DNA of 64,000 nucleotides from Agelaius tricolor (GCA_023055355.1 JALJCS010000037.1:1364001-1428000); one strand, 5' to 3'; positions 35,167-47,774 are shown, counted from the first letter of the stretch. Numbers and translations: made by a program. The notes: a model not told the origin generated them from the sequence alone.

Positions 35167-36234
35167 AAAACAATGATAACTAAAAAGAGAAGGGCCATGA
35201 AGCCATGGGAGGACCTCAGAGGAGATCTGAAGGTCATTTTCACCTGTTCTCCCCCAAATTCCCTCTCCCACAAGACTGTGTCACCTCCTTGAAGCCAGAA
35301 GTGCATTTGTTCTCAAACAGAACAATAAAAAACAATGTTTCTTGCCTCCTGCAGACAGTCATGTTTCCCAACAATTAGCAAATCACTGAAATCTCTGACT
35401 GTTCAACCTGGCCCTTTTCCAAAGGGATGAGTATGACTTTACCTCACTGCAACATGTTTAGGAAACAATCTGAAATCCCATGGCAGGTATGGCACCCATG
35501 TCCCCTCCTTTCTCAGGGACTAAGGATGGGTTTAGCATCTCATTTTGGTGCTTTTTTCCCCAAAGAACTGACGTGGACAGAATGGCTGCTGCTTGTGAAA
35601 CAGGAGGGGATTGCCCAAGGACTGTGACACGTCCCACCCTCCACCTCTGCAGTCAGCACTGGGAGCCAGGGGCCAGCAAAGGGCTCTGAACCTCAGGGCT
35701 TCACCTCCCACCCCACAGGAGGCAGCACAAACTGTGACCTGCTCAAACCTGCAGCTTCCCCTATGGAAAACACCTTAGAGCTGGAAGGGGAGAGAATTTC
35801 TATCTCTTTTGTACCATGAGTGACCCATATTGCAATAATGGCTTGGAGCAGTTTTGTCCTGGTTTCCAGGGTAACCAAAATTTCAGCCTTGACCTCTGGG
35901 CACGTATGGAGAGTTTAAGCCCAAAGCAATGATTCCCCTGGTAGCAGAACTCTGGGAAGGGGAAAGGGCCAGCATCTGGTCAGGATTTCAGACTCATGCT
36001 TTTACAATACTGACACCAGCAACAACCCTGCAGCTGGGACCAGCAGCTTCTTCCACACTCAATTCATAAAAAAATAATGTAAATAAAACAGGACAGGTGC
36101 ATGGCCAGCACCTCCAAAACTCAAACAAGGAGCATCTGATGGAAAGGTGGTCAGAAGATGAGGGCTCATGAACACAGAATTTCTGGGCTGGGAAAACACA
36201 GAGCTCCAGGAGTCAAAAAAGCTTTGAATGGAAA
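35167..36234. other. No gene recognised
   Basis: Unique sequence between a solo LTR and the 32-bp minisatellite. Confidence 0.55.
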
Positions 36235-36673
36235 AAATCACCACACTTTTTAACAAATCCTGTAAGAAATCACCACAATTTTTAATAAATCCTATAAGAA
36301 ATCAGCACAGTTTTTAACAAATCCTGTAAGAAATCAGCACAGTTTTCAACAAATCCTGTAAGAAATCAGCAAAGTTTTTAACAAATCCTGTAAATCACTA
36401 CACTTTTTAACAAATCATATAAGAAATCAGCACAGTTTTTAACACATCCTGTAAGAAATCAGCACAGTTTTAAACACATCCTGTAAGAAATCAGCACAGT
36501 TTTCAACAAATCCTGTAAGAAATCACCATAATTTTTAACAAACCCTGTAAGAAATCAGCACTGTTCTTAACAAATCCTGTAAGAAATCAGCACAGTTTTA
36601 AACAAACCCTGTAAGAAATCAGCACAGTTTTTAACAAATCCTGCAAGAAATTACCACACTTTTTAACAAATCC
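36235..36673 (+). repeat. 32-bp minisatellite
   Basis: About 13-14 copies of a 32-base AT-rich unit built on aaatcctgtaagaaatcagc followed by acagtttttaac; some copies are shortened. Confidence 0.95.
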
Positions 36674-36964
36674 ACATCCACAACAGGTCCTGTACAAGGT
36701 CCCTGCATCTCCCCCTTCCCCACGTGCCTGTGAGTGTGCATTCCCTGCCTCAGCCCTGGTGTGGGACCTCCCTTTAATCCACACATTAAATGCCTGGCCC
36801 TGCCCTGTGTGCTGCACACCCCCCTCCCGCTCATGCAAAGCCAACGTGGCCAAATGCAAACTCCAGCAGTGCCCTGACAGCCCTGGGGCTGAGCAGTGCA
36901 GCCACCACACTCCTGAACACTTCACATTCCTCACCTGGATTACCCCACTTCACACCTTTTAGCA

Positions 36965-37075
36965 GGGAAAATTTTTTACAATTTAAAAAAAAAAATTGTA
37001 AAAAAAAATTTACCATTTTTAAAGGTTTTTTTTTGTTTGTTTTGTTGTTTTTTTGTTTTGTTTTTTTTTTTTACA
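36965..37075. repeat. A-rich then T-rich low-complexity tracts
   Basis: Runs of A (36985-37010) followed by runs of T (37021-37073); could form a hairpin. No element recognised. Confidence 0.85.
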
Positions 37076-38220
37076 GCTTTGCTTCAGCAGGAGATTTGGC
37101 ATCAAACCTGAACCCAGCCAAGAGTCACTGTGTGACCTTGCACAAGGTTATTTTTCCACGCCAGGCCTTCCAGCTTCTGCTGCATTTGTTGCAGGTTTTC
37201 AACATCCTCGTAGTGCCTGGCAGGCTCAAAGTTAATTAAAGATTGCACAGCACTGCCACAGAGATTGTCAGCACCAAAGACAAAGTATCATTAGATCCAT
37301 TAATGAAATAATCCTCCATCATGCAGTGATGGCAAAGCTGTGCTCCAGAAGCAGAGGGTGTAACAGGCAGCCCCAGGCCAGAGAGCTGGGAGAAGAGAGA
37401 GTTCTAAGGAATGCCAAACAAAATTCCTCTCATTTTACACCAACTAATGATCAGTGATGGTCTCCAGGCAGGGAAAGCTCAGGGACACGTTGAGAGGGCT
37501 CATGCAGCACAGCTGCTCACCAGAACCTCTCAGGGTGTCTGGGGTGTGGAGCCACGAGCAGAAATGTACCTCTGAAAAGGGGTTTGATTGCAGAATGGTG
37601 ATGGGGCAGACTGGAATGAGAATTACCCTGCAGAGCTGTGGCAGGGGAGGAAAAGCTTTGCTTTCCTGGTAGGGACAAGTCTCCAAACCTGAAGCAGGGT
37701 TTTATGTCTGGTTGTTCCTCTATCTGTGCACATTTGGGGAGCACAAATTCACCTCCCATTGTTTGCCCACACGAGGAGAGAGGGGCTGGATTCCAGTTCC
37801 ATTTCTAATTTCATTTATTCATTCATTTCATGACAGAGCTCGTGACAGCCATGACACAGCTCCACTGTGCACAGATCAGTTGGACAGTGCATCTTCTGGG
37901 GACATTTTCCTCACCATCTGCATCCCACGTTCTGGTGGCCTGTTGGCTCACTTGGAATGGTTTCCAGATGCCAATGGGCAACACTTAAATGAATTTAACC
38001 TATTTCCTTCACTGCTAATCTGCACACAAACCTCAGGCTGCTGCCACCCCTCAGAAACCACTGAGACACAGATCCATTCAACAAAATTCCCCAGACACAG
38101 AAGGAATGGGTAACAAACCTTCCAAGAAAGGCCTTTCTCCACACAAAGGATGCTTCTGTGAAAGAAACCATGTTCCTTCCATACCAGCCCTTCCTAAAGG
38201 CTGTCAGGTGTGGCCTGAGA

Positions 38221-38600
38221 GTCAGGGATGGGTGAGGAGAGCCAGTGATGGCTCAGGAGAGTCAGTGATGGGTCAGGAAAATCAGTGATGGGTCAGGAGA
38301 GTCAGTGATGGGTCAGGAGAGTCAGTGATGGCTCAGGAGAGCCAGTGATGGCTCAGGAGAGTCAGGGATGGGTCAGAAGAACCAGTGATGGGTCAGGAGA
38401 GTCAGTGATGAGTCAGGAGAGTCAGTGATAGCTCAGGAGAGTCAGTGATGGGTCAGGAGGGTCAGTGATGGCTCAGGAAAGTCAGTGATGGGTCAGGAGA
38501 GTCAGTGATAGCTCAGGAGAGTCAGGGATGGCTCAGGAGAGTCAGTGATGGCTCAGGAGAACCAGTGATAGCTCAAGAGAGTCAGTGATGGCTCAGGAGA
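38221..38600 (+). repeat. 20-bp minisatellite (19 copies)
   Basis: gtcagtgatgggtcaggaga repeated with exact 20-base period across 380 bases. Copies differ by a few substitutions (gggtca or ggctca, gatg or gata) but not in length. Confidence 0.97.
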
Positions 38601-39699
38601 TCCTTACAGAGGTCTGGAAGTGCAGGGGTTTGAGCTCATGACTATTTTTTCCTCTGTTCCAGCTCCTGGACACTTCAGTTCCATGAACAGCCAGCCTCTT
38701 CCCAAGCAAATAAAGGGTTCCTCCACAGAGGAATTTCGGTGGAAACAGATGGAGAGGCGCTGCCAAAGTCATGTCAAGCTGCTCAGGACCTTGAACAGCC
38801 TGAGTTTTAGAAACTCCTTGGCCTCAGGTAAGCCTCATTTGTTGCTCCAGGCAGTGAGCAGGCTGTGGGATGCCACCAGGCACTCTGGAAGTGACCACCA
38901 GGGGATCTGAGGCATCTCCATGGCACAGGCTCTGCTTCATCCTGCTGTCCTCCAGCCACATAAAACATGCAAGGGGTAGAGGAGCTGGGTGGGTCAAGAC
39001 TTCCTCTCCCTGTTTTTCTGGGTGATTTGCCCAATTGAGACAATGAACAAGCACCCAATCTCCCTGCCAGGCAGGTCCCACCTATACCCTGAGCACAAGA
39101 ACCAGGCTCTGGAGCAGACAGGATGCTCAGGATGAGCACAGCTCCTGCACAGGGCCCTCCTTGGTGCTGGGAGCACTGGAGGCACAGAGCTGCTCCCAGG
39201 GGTCTTTCCCCCTCACAGCCCCACCAACAGAGGAAAGGAGCCTGCAATTGCTGCTTTGACTGCCAAGCACTAAAGTCCTGTGATCAGCCCTGCTAAGCCA
39301 TGGAGCTTGGAGTGTTTAGGTGTCTGAGTGTGACTGACAGCCTTAATTACACAGGGACAGCATCACAGCTCAAAGAGACGATTGCTGGATCAGGCTGGGG
39401 AGAAGCAGGAGCAATATTCGGCTCTCTTGGAGGGAGGGTGCAGAAAGTGAGAGCTCAGCTTCCCCATCTGATGGTGATCATCTAATTATCCTCAATGAGC
39501 TCGATACAAATCCCAGCTTAGCAGGGAGAAGCACACACTATGGTGCTCTCAATCCACCTATACCCTGGCCTGGAAAAAAGATCTTTGGAAGTCTGATTAA
39601 TCCATCCAAGCAAATCCACTGCTCACTGTTCCCCTCTGGAACTCAGGGCTGGCAGCTGCTGCTCCCCTGGTGGTGCTGAGGAGCTCCAGTGATGTCGGG

Positions 39700-39719
39700 T
39701 CTGTCTGTCTGTCTGTCTG
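39700..39719 (+). repeat. CTGT microsatellite beside the ERV LTR
   Basis: Five copies of a 4-base unit ending at the edge of the LTR at 39720. Confidence 0.85.
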
Positions 39720-40315
39720 TGCCCCGACACGGGCAGGGTGGTTCTTGGGTGGCACGTGATTCAAAGGACGAGTCTGGACTCTTCAGCTTTTCGATCTTCA
39801 GATTGTTTATTGTTTCTTATCTACAAAATTTTCTGTCTGCCCAACAGAGATCTGACCTGCAAGGCAGCCAAGGGCACTCTGCCCACCCACGGGGCGGTCA
39901 TGTCTTTTTATACTAAAATCTACGTACATGATATTTACCTTTATTTTCCAATACTTTTCACCCATGTTGGCAAGTACACCTTCACCATAAACCAATCCCC
40001 AAGTGCCAACATCACCACAGGAGATGGAAGACAAGAAGAAGAAAGAAGAAGGACGAGACACGCCCTGATCCCTCCATCTTGTCTCCATAACCCCCCTGTA
40101 CCAAAAACCTTATAGTTTATATTCCACCCTATAAATGTGTCCCTTTTACACCCTTCACTCTAAAGGGATTCTCATGTCCTCAAACTGCTGTCACTTCTGT
40201 GGATGGATCAAAATCAAGCCACCAAACACTCTTGGCAACATTCCAGGATTTCTGAGACCCCCAAGGGTTCTCCTGGCATCTCTGGACATCAGGAACGATG
40301 TGCTGAGCTCCCACA
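39720..40315 (-). mobile_element. 3' LTR of a truncated endogenous retrovirus
   Basis: About 596 bases, minus orientation. The LTR begins TGTGGGAG directly after a purine-rich tract (40327-40316, AGAAGGGGGAGA on the minus strand), which is the classic polypurine tract and LTR junction. It carries AATAAACAATC on the minus strand in its downstream half and belongs to the same family as the LTRs at 4797, 11154, 11735 and 50721. The far end, near TGCCCCGACACGGGCA next to a TGTC microsatellite, is approximate. No 5' LTR or other internal sequence was found. Confidence 0.75.
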
Positions 40316-40505
40316 TCTCCCCCTTCTGTTTGCACCAAGAAGACTTCTTTGGCAACTTGACTCACGACACGTCGCACACATAAAAAAATGCATGGGACGA
40401 TGAGCATGAGGACTACGAGTATTATTAGAATATAAAATCCCATTTTTAAAAACCCTCTCCATAAGGGAGAAAGATCAAAAAATCCCGCCCCAGTGATCCC
40501 CCAGT
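40316..40505 (-). pseudogene. Remnant of retroviral env transmembrane protein and polypurine tract
   Basis: An open minus-strand frame directly upstream of the LTR encodes a segment beginning GFFDLSPLWRGFLK, then a strongly hydrophobic membrane span and a short tail with VFLVQTEGGDVG. A membrane anchor and short cytoplasmic tail running into the polypurine tract and LTR is the normal 3' end of a retroviral env gene. Only about 60 codons are preserved. The frame continues upstream to 40986 without recognisable env features, so the surface subunit and fusion region are missing. It cannot make a functional envelope. Confidence 0.65.
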
Positions 40506-40999
40506 TTGGCTTTAAAGGGGAAGCCCTGAGAGCCTGGTGTGTTTGGGGAGGCAGGGTGTGCATGGATGTGCTGCAGGGGAAAGATATTGGGAGTGTTGCC
40601 CAGAAATATCTTAGAGAGAACAAGCTGATCTCTGCTGGCTGCAGACCTACTGCAGGCACGGGGGTGCCCTTCACAGCCTGCTCCTTTGGATTAAAAATGC
40701 AATAAAAGGCTTCTCTTGGCATTTTTTTTCCTCCTGACCAGGCTTGCAGACTCACATTGTGCTCTCCCTTATAATCAGGGCTTCCCCTTTTTCCTGCATT
40801 GCCAAAACTTGCGGTGGAAAAAAAGAGATGTGAATATTTCAGCCTGTAACTCCACACTGGGGGAAGAACTTGGGGTGTGAGCAGTAATTTTGTACCTGCA
40901 GCTCCCCACCCCTCTGCCCTGTGCCTGGAGGTAGGGCCAGCCTGGCTCACTGAGGGGTTCTGGCTCTTTGCTCTTTCTAATTTCATTTATTCATTCATT

Positions 41000-41060
41000 T
41001 CATGACAGGACAAACTGAAGCCCAGGGAGGGAGAGCAGGTACAAAGAGTCCCATAATCAA
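41000..41060 (-). mobile_element. Possible MIR-like remnant
   Basis: catgacaggacaaactgaag followed by cccagggagggagagcaggt resembles the reverse complement of the MIR core. Short and diverged; chance similarity is possible. Confidence 0.3.
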
Positions 41061-42024
41061 ATGCAGCAACCACCAGGAATTAATTTAATGCTTTCTGCTT
41101 AAGTGAAGGAAAGAGAAAAGGCCAAAGCATTTAGAAAATTCTGTTTTATTTTTATTTTTATAAATAAATATTTATATATCTGTTTTTTCTTTTTATTTTT
41201 ATTTTCTGTTTTCTCTTTATTCTCAAGACATGATCATCTAAAACCATTCCATCTGTCCAGGACTGGAGCAGAGGCTGGAGGAAGTGGAGGTCAAGCAGTT
41301 TGAGACTTTTTCTCAAAAAGGTCTTTCTCAAAGCCTGGCTTTCACCAACACCTCCTTGCCTTGAGCAAATCAATCCCAAATATTTATATTTGCATATATG
41401 TAAATGCAGCCTGGCTGCCAAAGGGCTTCATTTGCCCATTTCAAGCCTCTTAGGATTCTTTTCACAGAGGCTTTTTCTTTTTTTGCATGGGTTTTTTTTC
41501 TCCCATTTTAATTAAAGTATTTGTCTCCACAGCAGGAAATGTAAACTGTGCAGCAGGCAATCTTGATATATATTTTAAAAGAGAAAAAAAATCTTTAGCT
41601 AAGTTATTATCTTCAGCTATGCACAGAGGCACTCTCTAGCCCTTTTTCTAGAAGCCAGAAAAAATTAAAGACAAAAGGAAAAAGAGGGAGGCTGATCCTT
41701 TAAAAAGTAGGGAAAAAGTAATAGACAAGTTTTTTTTTCTGTGTCTTGAAATGAAGGGTCAGATTTTTTTCACTGCCAAAAAAAATTCCTCTTAGCAAAA
41801 CACAGGATATTTTTTTCTCTAAGAAACATCAAGAGCTGGGGAGTAGCTGAATTATTTGGAAAACCTGCTGCTCAAGGTCTGGCTGCTAAGCAATGGTGAA
41901 AAATCTCATTGTGTCTGAGTTTAATTGAGAGATGGCAGAGCTGAAGGGGGTGGCTTGTGGGTGTTGACAACATCCTGGATTTGGAAATCAGTACTGTTCT
42001 TGGTGATAGGTGATCTGAAGGAAA

Positions 42025-42071
42025 AATGACTGATTTACTACTGATTTACTACTGATTTACTACTGATTTAC
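42025..42071 (+). repeat. 12-bp tandem repeat
   Basis: tgatttactac repeated about four times (period 12). Confidence 0.85.
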
Positions 42072-42118
42072 TCCTCTGTGCCTCTGTTTCCTCACTTGCA
42101 AAATGGAAATTATCAAAC
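42072..42118 (+). mobile_element. MIR-like SINE remnant (short)
   Basis: ctctgtgcctctgtttcctc followed by acttgcaaaatggaaattat closely follows the MIR segment that reads tgtgcctcagtttcctcatc. Only this core part is preserved. Confidence 0.5.
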
Positions 42119-43210
42119 TCAGGCTACAAACCTGGAATCATTGGCAAAGAGCAGCTACAACGAGTCCCTGCAACAGACCAAGAATAACCCAGAAAGCCCC
42201 AAAAGATGCATCACCCTCCATCCTTCAGAGAGCAGAGCAGGAGTTGAGCTACCCTGTCCCTTTTGCCCATCAGAGATTCCAAACTCGGAGATAAAATGCT
42301 TAGAAAATGTGAGTGCATTCTGGCTGATTCTGTTTCCCTCTTCTCATACCCCTCCAGCCTCTGTCTCCTTTACTCCAGGAAAAAAAAAAATTAAAAAAAA
42401 TAAAAATCAGCTTCTCTAAATATTGTTTCTCTCACATCAGCCCAGCAGGAGAGGCAGAAATCAAATTATAACCACTGAAATAACCATCAGTGCTTGGTGC
42501 CAGAAGGGTGGGTGGAGACATGGGAACATTTTGCTTCAGGCTTCCAAATAAAATAAATCTATCTTTATTAAAATAAACAAGTGCAAAAGAAGAAACAGAA
42601 AGAAAATCAATCAGCTGCATTTCCAACAGGGAGATACCAAGTATAGAGTGCTCCATCCAGCGAGAGGGACAAGAGCTGCAGGAATCAAACCCCTCTGTCC
42701 TTCTCTCTTGGAACAGGATTTTTTCCCCATCTTCTCCTGATTCTGAGTGTGTTTTCTCCTGCTTATATATTAAATATATTAAATATATTCCTCCTGAATA
42801 TATTTCTTCCTGCTTATGGAAAAGTCTTAGTGAGAACTTTTTTTTTTTCCTGTGGGGACAAGGATGAGAAAAAGCAGAGCCATTCCACCTTTTGCCCACC
42901 AGACAATTCCAGACAATCCCCATGAAGGGGATCACACTGTTTCCTATCTGACAACAAATTGGGCACAACTCGCTGTGTTTATACATCTCCAAATCTTTGT
43001 AGATAAGACCAGATAAATACCAGGATTGTCATTTCCAGATATTCTAAGAGAGTTTCCTCTCCTGCGGGGATTATTTCAGGAAAAAGCCTGTTCTGTATGG
43101 AAATGCTGTTACAGCTTTTCTCCTCATCCCTGCGGTGCTGTCTGGTTTTTGGCTGGAGGATCTGCACCTTCAGGAACAAGCAAAGTAACAAATTCCTCTT
43201 GCTTTATATT

Positions 43211-43399
43211 AAAAAAAAAAAAAAAAAAAACTAAAAACCAAAACAAAACAAAACCAAACAAACAAAAAAAAAAAAAACACCAAAAAAAACCCCAACAACA
43301 AACCAAAACAAAAAACCACGGAAAAAAACCACCAAAAAAAACCCCAAAAAAAAAAACAAAACAAAAAAAAAAAACCAAAACCACCAAAAAACCCCAACT
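43211..43399. repeat. A-rich low-complexity tract with C islands
   Basis: About 190 bases of A with scattered C, an almost T-free and G-free strand. It borders the GC-rich stretch that follows. The lysine-rich and asparagine-rich frames are artefacts. Confidence 0.92.
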
Positions 43400-43704
43400 A
43401 ATTCCTCTTTCTCTCTATTTTTCCAGCTGGCAGCCGAGTGTGTTATTGTCATGCAAAACCCGCACCGGGGCTCCATTCCGCCCATTGCCTTTGGAGCCCA
43501 TCTCTGTGCCTGGGGGAGCTCAGGAGGTGAACGCGGAGCTTTGGCAGCCACGGGGGCTGAGGCAGCCCAGGGCAGCTTTCCTCGGTGCTGGAGGAATTTG
43601 GGACACGCTGCTGCTGCCCAAATTAGCCCTGGACCGACCTGTGCTGCTGCTGCCAGGCTGGGAACAGCCGGACCTTTGGGGAAGGAAGGAAAAGTCTCAG
43701 CTCT

Positions 43705-43855
43705 GTTCAGCCTGGAGAGGTGGAGAGAGGGGAGAACTCTTTGTGGTCTTCAGTATCCTCAGGAGGGGCAGCAGATGGGCAGGGATTATTATCTTTGCCC
43801 TCTTGGAATCAGTGACAGGAGCCAGGGCACGGCTGGAGCCGTGGCGGGGAGGTTC
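43705..43855 (+). mobile_element. CR1 LINE fragment
   Basis: Plus-oriented CR1 (cagcctggagaggtggagag, then a diverged stretch up to cagtgacaggagccagggca). It matches part of the minus-oriented copy at 44530-45050, so the two form an inverted pair about 0.8 kb apart. Confidence 0.75.
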
Positions 43856-43943
43856 GGGTGTGTGGAGCAGCGGGGAAGCAGCCACTGTGCACCGGGGCAG
43901 GTGCCAGCCCTCTGTGTCTCCTCTGCTCCCAAGAACATGGGAT

Positions 43944-44019
43944 ATCCCAGCTCCAGAAAGCTATCCCAGCTCCAGAAAGCCATCCCAGCTCCAGAAAGCC
44001 ATCCCAGCTCCAGAAAGCT
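43944..44019 (+). repeat. 19-bp tandem repeat (4 copies)
   Basis: Four near-identical copies of atcccagctccagaaagcc in the GC-rich stretch. Confidence 0.93.
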
Positions 44020-44531
44020 TTGCCCTCCTCGGGAGCAGCAGAAGTTTGGGTGCGGCATCCCTCAGCGTCCCTCCAGGCGTTATCCCTGGCAGGCTGCACC
44101 TGCTCGGAGGCAGCGAGAGCAGCGCAGCGTTGCGCGCTCCTGCAGTGCCATCATGTGCTGTAGGTGCACATTGCACATTGCGATGGTGATACAGCCTGCA
44201 GGGCCGGCTGGGGACAGCAAAACCTCCCTGTGCCTGCTGCCGGCACCGGGCAGCCGCTGTGGTCACCCTGCACTGCCATGGGGACAGCTGGCAGGGCAGC
44301 TCGGGTGACCCAGTGTGGAAGCAAGCCATGTCCTTCAGCCCCACACCACACAAGGCTGTGGAGATGTCCCAGAGGAATCGATAAGGATCCCTCAGCTAAA
44401 GAGCCATGGAGTGGGGAAATGGGGATTTTGCCTTTTATTTCACCTGGAATGTTCTTTATCCTGGGGATTTCCTAGTGGGCCGTTCTTGCTGTTTAATAAA
44501 AGCTGCTCCAACCTCGGCAGGTCCCCACTCC

Positions 44532-45052
44532 TGTCATAGAATCACAAAATTATGGAATCATATGATCATAGAAACAGAACCACAGAATATCCTGAGCTGG
44601 GAGGGACCCACAGGGATCCCCCAGGCCAGCCCCTGTCCCTGCCCAGCCCCTGTCCCAGCAACCCCAGCCTGGGCATCCCTGGCAGCGCTGCCCAAAGGCT
44701 CCTGGAGCTCTGGCAGCCTCGGGGCCGTGCCCATTCCCTGGGGAGCCTGGGCAGTGCCAGCACCCTCTGGGGAAAGGCTTTTTCCTGATTTCCAACCTGA
44801 CACAGCTCCAGCTGTTCCCTGGCTCCTGTCACTGATTCCAGGAGGGGAGAGATCAGTGCCTGCCCATCTGCTGTCCCTCCTGAGGATGCTGAATACCACA
44901 AAGAGTTCTCCCCTTGGTCTCCACTCCTCCAGGCTGAACAAACCAAGTCAGATCAGTCACTCCTCACTGGCCTTCCCTCCAGACCCTTCCCCAACTTCGT
45001 GTCCCTCTTTTGGATGCTCTCCAATGCCTTAATGTCTTTTTTATATAGTGGT
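44532..45052 (-). mobile_element. CR1 LINE, 3' part
   Basis: Minus-oriented CR1, starting at the terminal repeats (tcatagaatcacaaaattat) and reading through the 3' UTR into the end of the coding region, including ctcctccaggctgaacaaac. About 520 bases, 5'-truncated. Confidence 0.9.
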
Positions 45053-47768
45053 GCCATGGCTTGGCTCGTTGTCTCTTCCTGTTCCCCAACTCCCTTCCAA
45101 GGCACAATTCCAAGTGAAAGCCTCCTTCCATCCTCCTGTTTTCTCCAAGTGCTCTGATTTTCCCAGCTTTGCAGCCCAGAGCCTTGTCAACCCCTCCTGC
45201 CCTCCTGCAGCTCCAGCCTGCCTTCCCCCCGACCCTCAGACAGGCAGCAAGGATGCAAGCAAGTCCTGGAGCCTAAACAAGCCCTAGAAAATTCTGCAAG
45301 GACAAAATGAGCCATTGCAGGGGGAAAATGAGCTCATGCAAGAAAACCCCAACAATTCAGGGCACACTGCCTGGGCTGAGGGATGGAATCCCAGGAGCTG
45401 ATAACACTGACCCACCAAAGCAAGGGGGTTGTTGTAAGGAGAAGCTGCTTTTCCAGGCTCTGCTGCTTCATCCCCAGCCAGGTTTTGTGGGAAGGAGCAG
45501 GCAGGGGGGCAAATGGCCACACCACCACACACCCAGGGCAAGTGAGTTGGCAGGGACAACGTTCCCCTGAAGAAAATAAGCCAAACCCCTTCCTCTCACA
45601 AAGTCTTTCTCAGAAAATCTGACCTTTTAAATCCAACTAACAAGGAGCCAAACTGTTTAGGCTGAAAGTGTTATAATTAGTTTTGGTGATGTCCCCACCC
45701 CATCACCCAAAATATTCTCATTTCCCTCTTACACCCCAGCTCTGCCTTCACTGCAACACGTGGCTGTGGCTCACCACCTTCTGTTATCACTTTTTAATGA
45801 AAAAAGAAAAAAGATATTTGAGAGAAAGTCGGTTCTTTGCAATCAAATAATAAACTAAAGGATCTGGCCCAATCACATTCTGACAAGAATTTTGATTCAG
45901 AGAAAATGTATTCCAGCATAAGTGGATGAAGAAGTATTAGAGAGGAATCACAATATTTTACTCATTTTTTACTCAATATTTTATTCATTTTATAGCAGTC
46001 TAAATGACAGCAAAAAACATACAATGAGGGGGGCTCATACATTCACATTTCCTTCCTTTTTGCATTCCCACACCTTTCCATGCCTGTTCCATCTGGAGGA
46101 AGGTTTCCAGCCAGGCATGGCTGGCAAGGAGTCAAGGGCAGAGGGACACCCTCAGAGCAGTGTCCAGGGCTGATTTTGGGTAGCAAGAGAGAATCTCTTT
46201 AAGCTCATGCTCTTTGCTGAAGCTTTCTGTGGAAGGCCTGTGGTGAAGAGGACTCTGGCACTGCGCATCCCACAAACACCCCCCATGTGCCTTCACTGTG
46301 AGCCAAAAACTTCCCACAGCAACATTCCCCCGGTCCCTTTTCTGCTCCAGCACGTGTTCAACCACGCTGACAACGGTGGGATGGCACTGGTGCTGCTGAG
46401 ATGCTGTCCTGATGTGGGTGTCTAGCTGCTGATCAGCCCCATCCCTTTTCCTTCCCCCACTTTGAGTCACACTTCCCAGTTTCGGGGTTTTTTTTGCTGG
46501 CAGTGGGATCTATTTTAATAGATGGGAAAGTGATGCCTCTCCAGACTCCCTGTGCTTCAGCTCAGAGCTGCTGGATTGCTGCTGTCAAATCTCCCCTTCC
46601 ACACCCCAAAAGCCTCCAGCTGGTGGCACAGGAGGGGTGAGATGGGTTTCCAGATTCTTCCCATGCCTGGAAAGGCAGCAGGCAGCTCCACTGCTCAGCA
46701 GCCACTACTCCCACTAGGGCCAAGCCTGTTGCAATGTTTTGGCCCAGAGGCAGAGAAAAGCCAGCTTTGATTAGAGATAAGCAGGATGTTTTCCATGCAG
46801 AACTTCCAAAGATACATTAGGCAGGATCAGTGGAGCAAACTTCTCTTCAAGCTCCAGCTGCAGAAGACAGAGGGAACAGGGGAAAGAGCTGCCTGACACC
46901 AAAGTGCTGTCCTTTGATTTCATTTTATCCCTGTGCCAAAGCACAATGGAAACATCATTCTGTGGCTGAGAATTTGCACAGGGGCTGGGGGAAACCTGCT
47001 CTGCCCTGGAGCAGACCCATAGCAACAGGGAGGGGTCACTTTGCTCCTAAATCCCATTAACCTCTCTGGAAAGCAGGCCAAGCCCTTTCTGTACAGGCAG
47101 CATCTTTTGCTTTGCATATTTACACAGGAGAACTGAACCAAATCACCAGAGCAGACAGAGCTGGAGGGCTCTGCCAGGTGTCTCCTGATGGATTGAGTGG
47201 AGATGCTGCATGACCCTTGCTATGAGTAAAAAAGCTGCTCTTTTTTTTTTAAAGGTTGCAGAGTTCACAGTTTGGACCAGTTGCTGCCAGGGTGGAGTTC
47301 TGTTTGTTATTGTAAATACCCGTTGTTTTCGTTAACTACCTGTTGTTGATGGTTAACAATTCCAGACGGTGGAGAGGAGGAGACCTCGGAGTTGGCACGC
47401 AAATGACCTCAGATCCAGCATGCAATGGGAGGGACTCCTCACCAAACCTGGCCAAAAAACCCCTAAAAACAATGAGCCAACACAAAATTGACGAATCAAA
47501 GTGATGTCTAGATGTCAGGAACAGAATCTAGTACCTGCTAAGACACTTTTTACCCCTCGCCTAACCACGGATGTTGGCTAGACAGAGGACCTCAAATGTT
47601 AAACCAGAAAATCAGGGAATATTCTGATGCTCTGGTGAGGATGGCACCCCCAGCTCTGCCCACAGACCAGTGGCCACAGCTGCACTCTTCCTCCTCCTCG
47701 GCGGCGTGAGCGTGACCCATAGGTTGTCCACAGCTGAGCTGATCACTTTTAATACAGGCATTAAAAAG
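45053..47768. other. No gene recognised
   Basis: Unique sequence. The last 100 bases before the LTR at 47775 carry a plus frame ending IKKEKCWGR with a purine tract, possibly retroviral in origin. Confidence 0.5.
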
Positions 47769-47774
47769 GAGAAA

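Larger units (their letters stand above)
43430..44330. other. GC-rich, CpG-containing stretch
   Basis: About 0.9 kb of high GC with many CpG (gaacgcggag, ttgcgcgctc), holding a CR1 fragment and a 19-bp repeat. Two long plus-strand frames cross it but switch composition, include repeats and match no family I recognise. Confidence 0.5.

Noticed and set aside
36235..38600. CRISPR-like arrays at the 32-bp and 20-bp repeats
   Set aside because: Units are directly adjacent with no unique spacers, and the genome is vertebrate.
40506..40986. Upstream part of the open frame that carries the env remnant
   Set aside because: No env-like features upstream of about 40505; likely chance open host sequence.
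43026..44189. 387-codon plus-strand open frame
   Set aside because: It crosses a lysine/asparagine-rich A tract, a CR1 fragment and a 19-bp repeat, with no domain, signal or splice context.
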